NCBI GenBank assembly: GCA_947561715.1
Contig: OX387204.1
Coordinates: 15,133,001 to 15,197,000, forward strand
Source: Ascidia mentula
Lineage: Eukaryota > Chordata > Ascidiacea > Phlebobranchia > Ascidiidae
Length of the DNA: 64,000 nt
Reading direction: 5' to 3'
Shown here: one piece after another, positions 63,740-64,000 of the stretch
How positions within the stretch are numbered: the stretch's first letter is position 1
Layout: the number at the start of each line of letters is the position of its first letter
Translations under genes and position numbers: made by a program
Notes under the pieces: generated by a model
The model's database searches: none
What the model was told of the DNA's origin: nothing
The model's input: the letters and a program-made list of their open reading frames with translations, nothing else

Positions 63740-64000
63740 GTACGTGACTTGCCGATTGATTTTTTTACATATCGGGTGTAATTACGTTTTGAAACATACC
63801 CGTTGGGTCGAAAATTTGTGGTGTTTATAATCTGGAAAGTACTGCTGGTTAGTTTTTCGTGTGCAAACGTTGATGTAAGACTCTTACAGCAGTGTCTGCA
63901 GACTTGAAAAATACAAATGCAAATAAACAGGATGTAGCCAAGTACTTCTCGCGCAGTACCGCACCGACGACCGTTTCTCCTACAATGCCGAGGTGAACAT

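Noticed and set aside
1-64000. CRISPR arrays, prokaryotic operons, rRNA genes
   Set aside because: None is visible; the spliced genes show the DNA is eukaryotic, and no regularly spaced repeats with unique spacers occur.

Overview
The window is animal (metazoan) genomic DNA with ordinary spliceosomal genes: GT-AG introns, many of them only 43-150 bp. The gene set is neuronal and immune: a synaptotagmin-7, a rapsyn and a secreted fibrinogen-related protein. Base composition looks moderately AT-rich and genes are compact. My best guess is an invertebrate chordate such as an ascidian tunicate; this is inferred from compactness and gene content, not proven. Exons were joined by hand from reading frame, splice-site quality and phase.

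Layout. 1-4.4 kb: no recognisable gene, one long inverted-repeat element. 4.5-17.5 kb (+): synaptotagmin-7, nine exons, with a 7.7-kb first visible intron that carries a minisatellite. 19.6-22.4 kb (-): rapsyn, seven exons, convergent with synaptotagmin-7. 22.4-26.1 kb: intergenic, with a degenerate tRNA-like sequence. 26.1-28.0 kb (+): fibrinogen-related lectin. 29.2-31.1 kb (-): a five-helix membrane protein with the EGxQ...GRQ signature of silicon transporters (SIT-like). 32.0-33.8 kb (-): an unrecognised small Cys/His-containing gene with two possible C-termini. 33.9-47 kb: less certain territory with several phase-consistent but unrecognised candidate genes, a complete non-autonomous hAT element and a TATA box. 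47.5 kb to the right edge (+): a very proline-rich, tyrosine-motif adaptor or scaffold protein, at least eight exons, running towards or past the window end.

Function. Synaptotagmin-7 (Ca2+-triggered vesicle fusion) and rapsyn (clustering of nicotinic receptors) would act on the two sides of a cholinergic synapse; their adjacency may be chance. The fibrinogen-related protein is probably a secreted recognition lectin. The SIT-like transporter is the most unusual gene: the family is best known from diatoms. Two copies of a foldback repeat family carry a hammerhead-ribozyme-like core in their loop, and I regard this as the most interesting non-coding signal.
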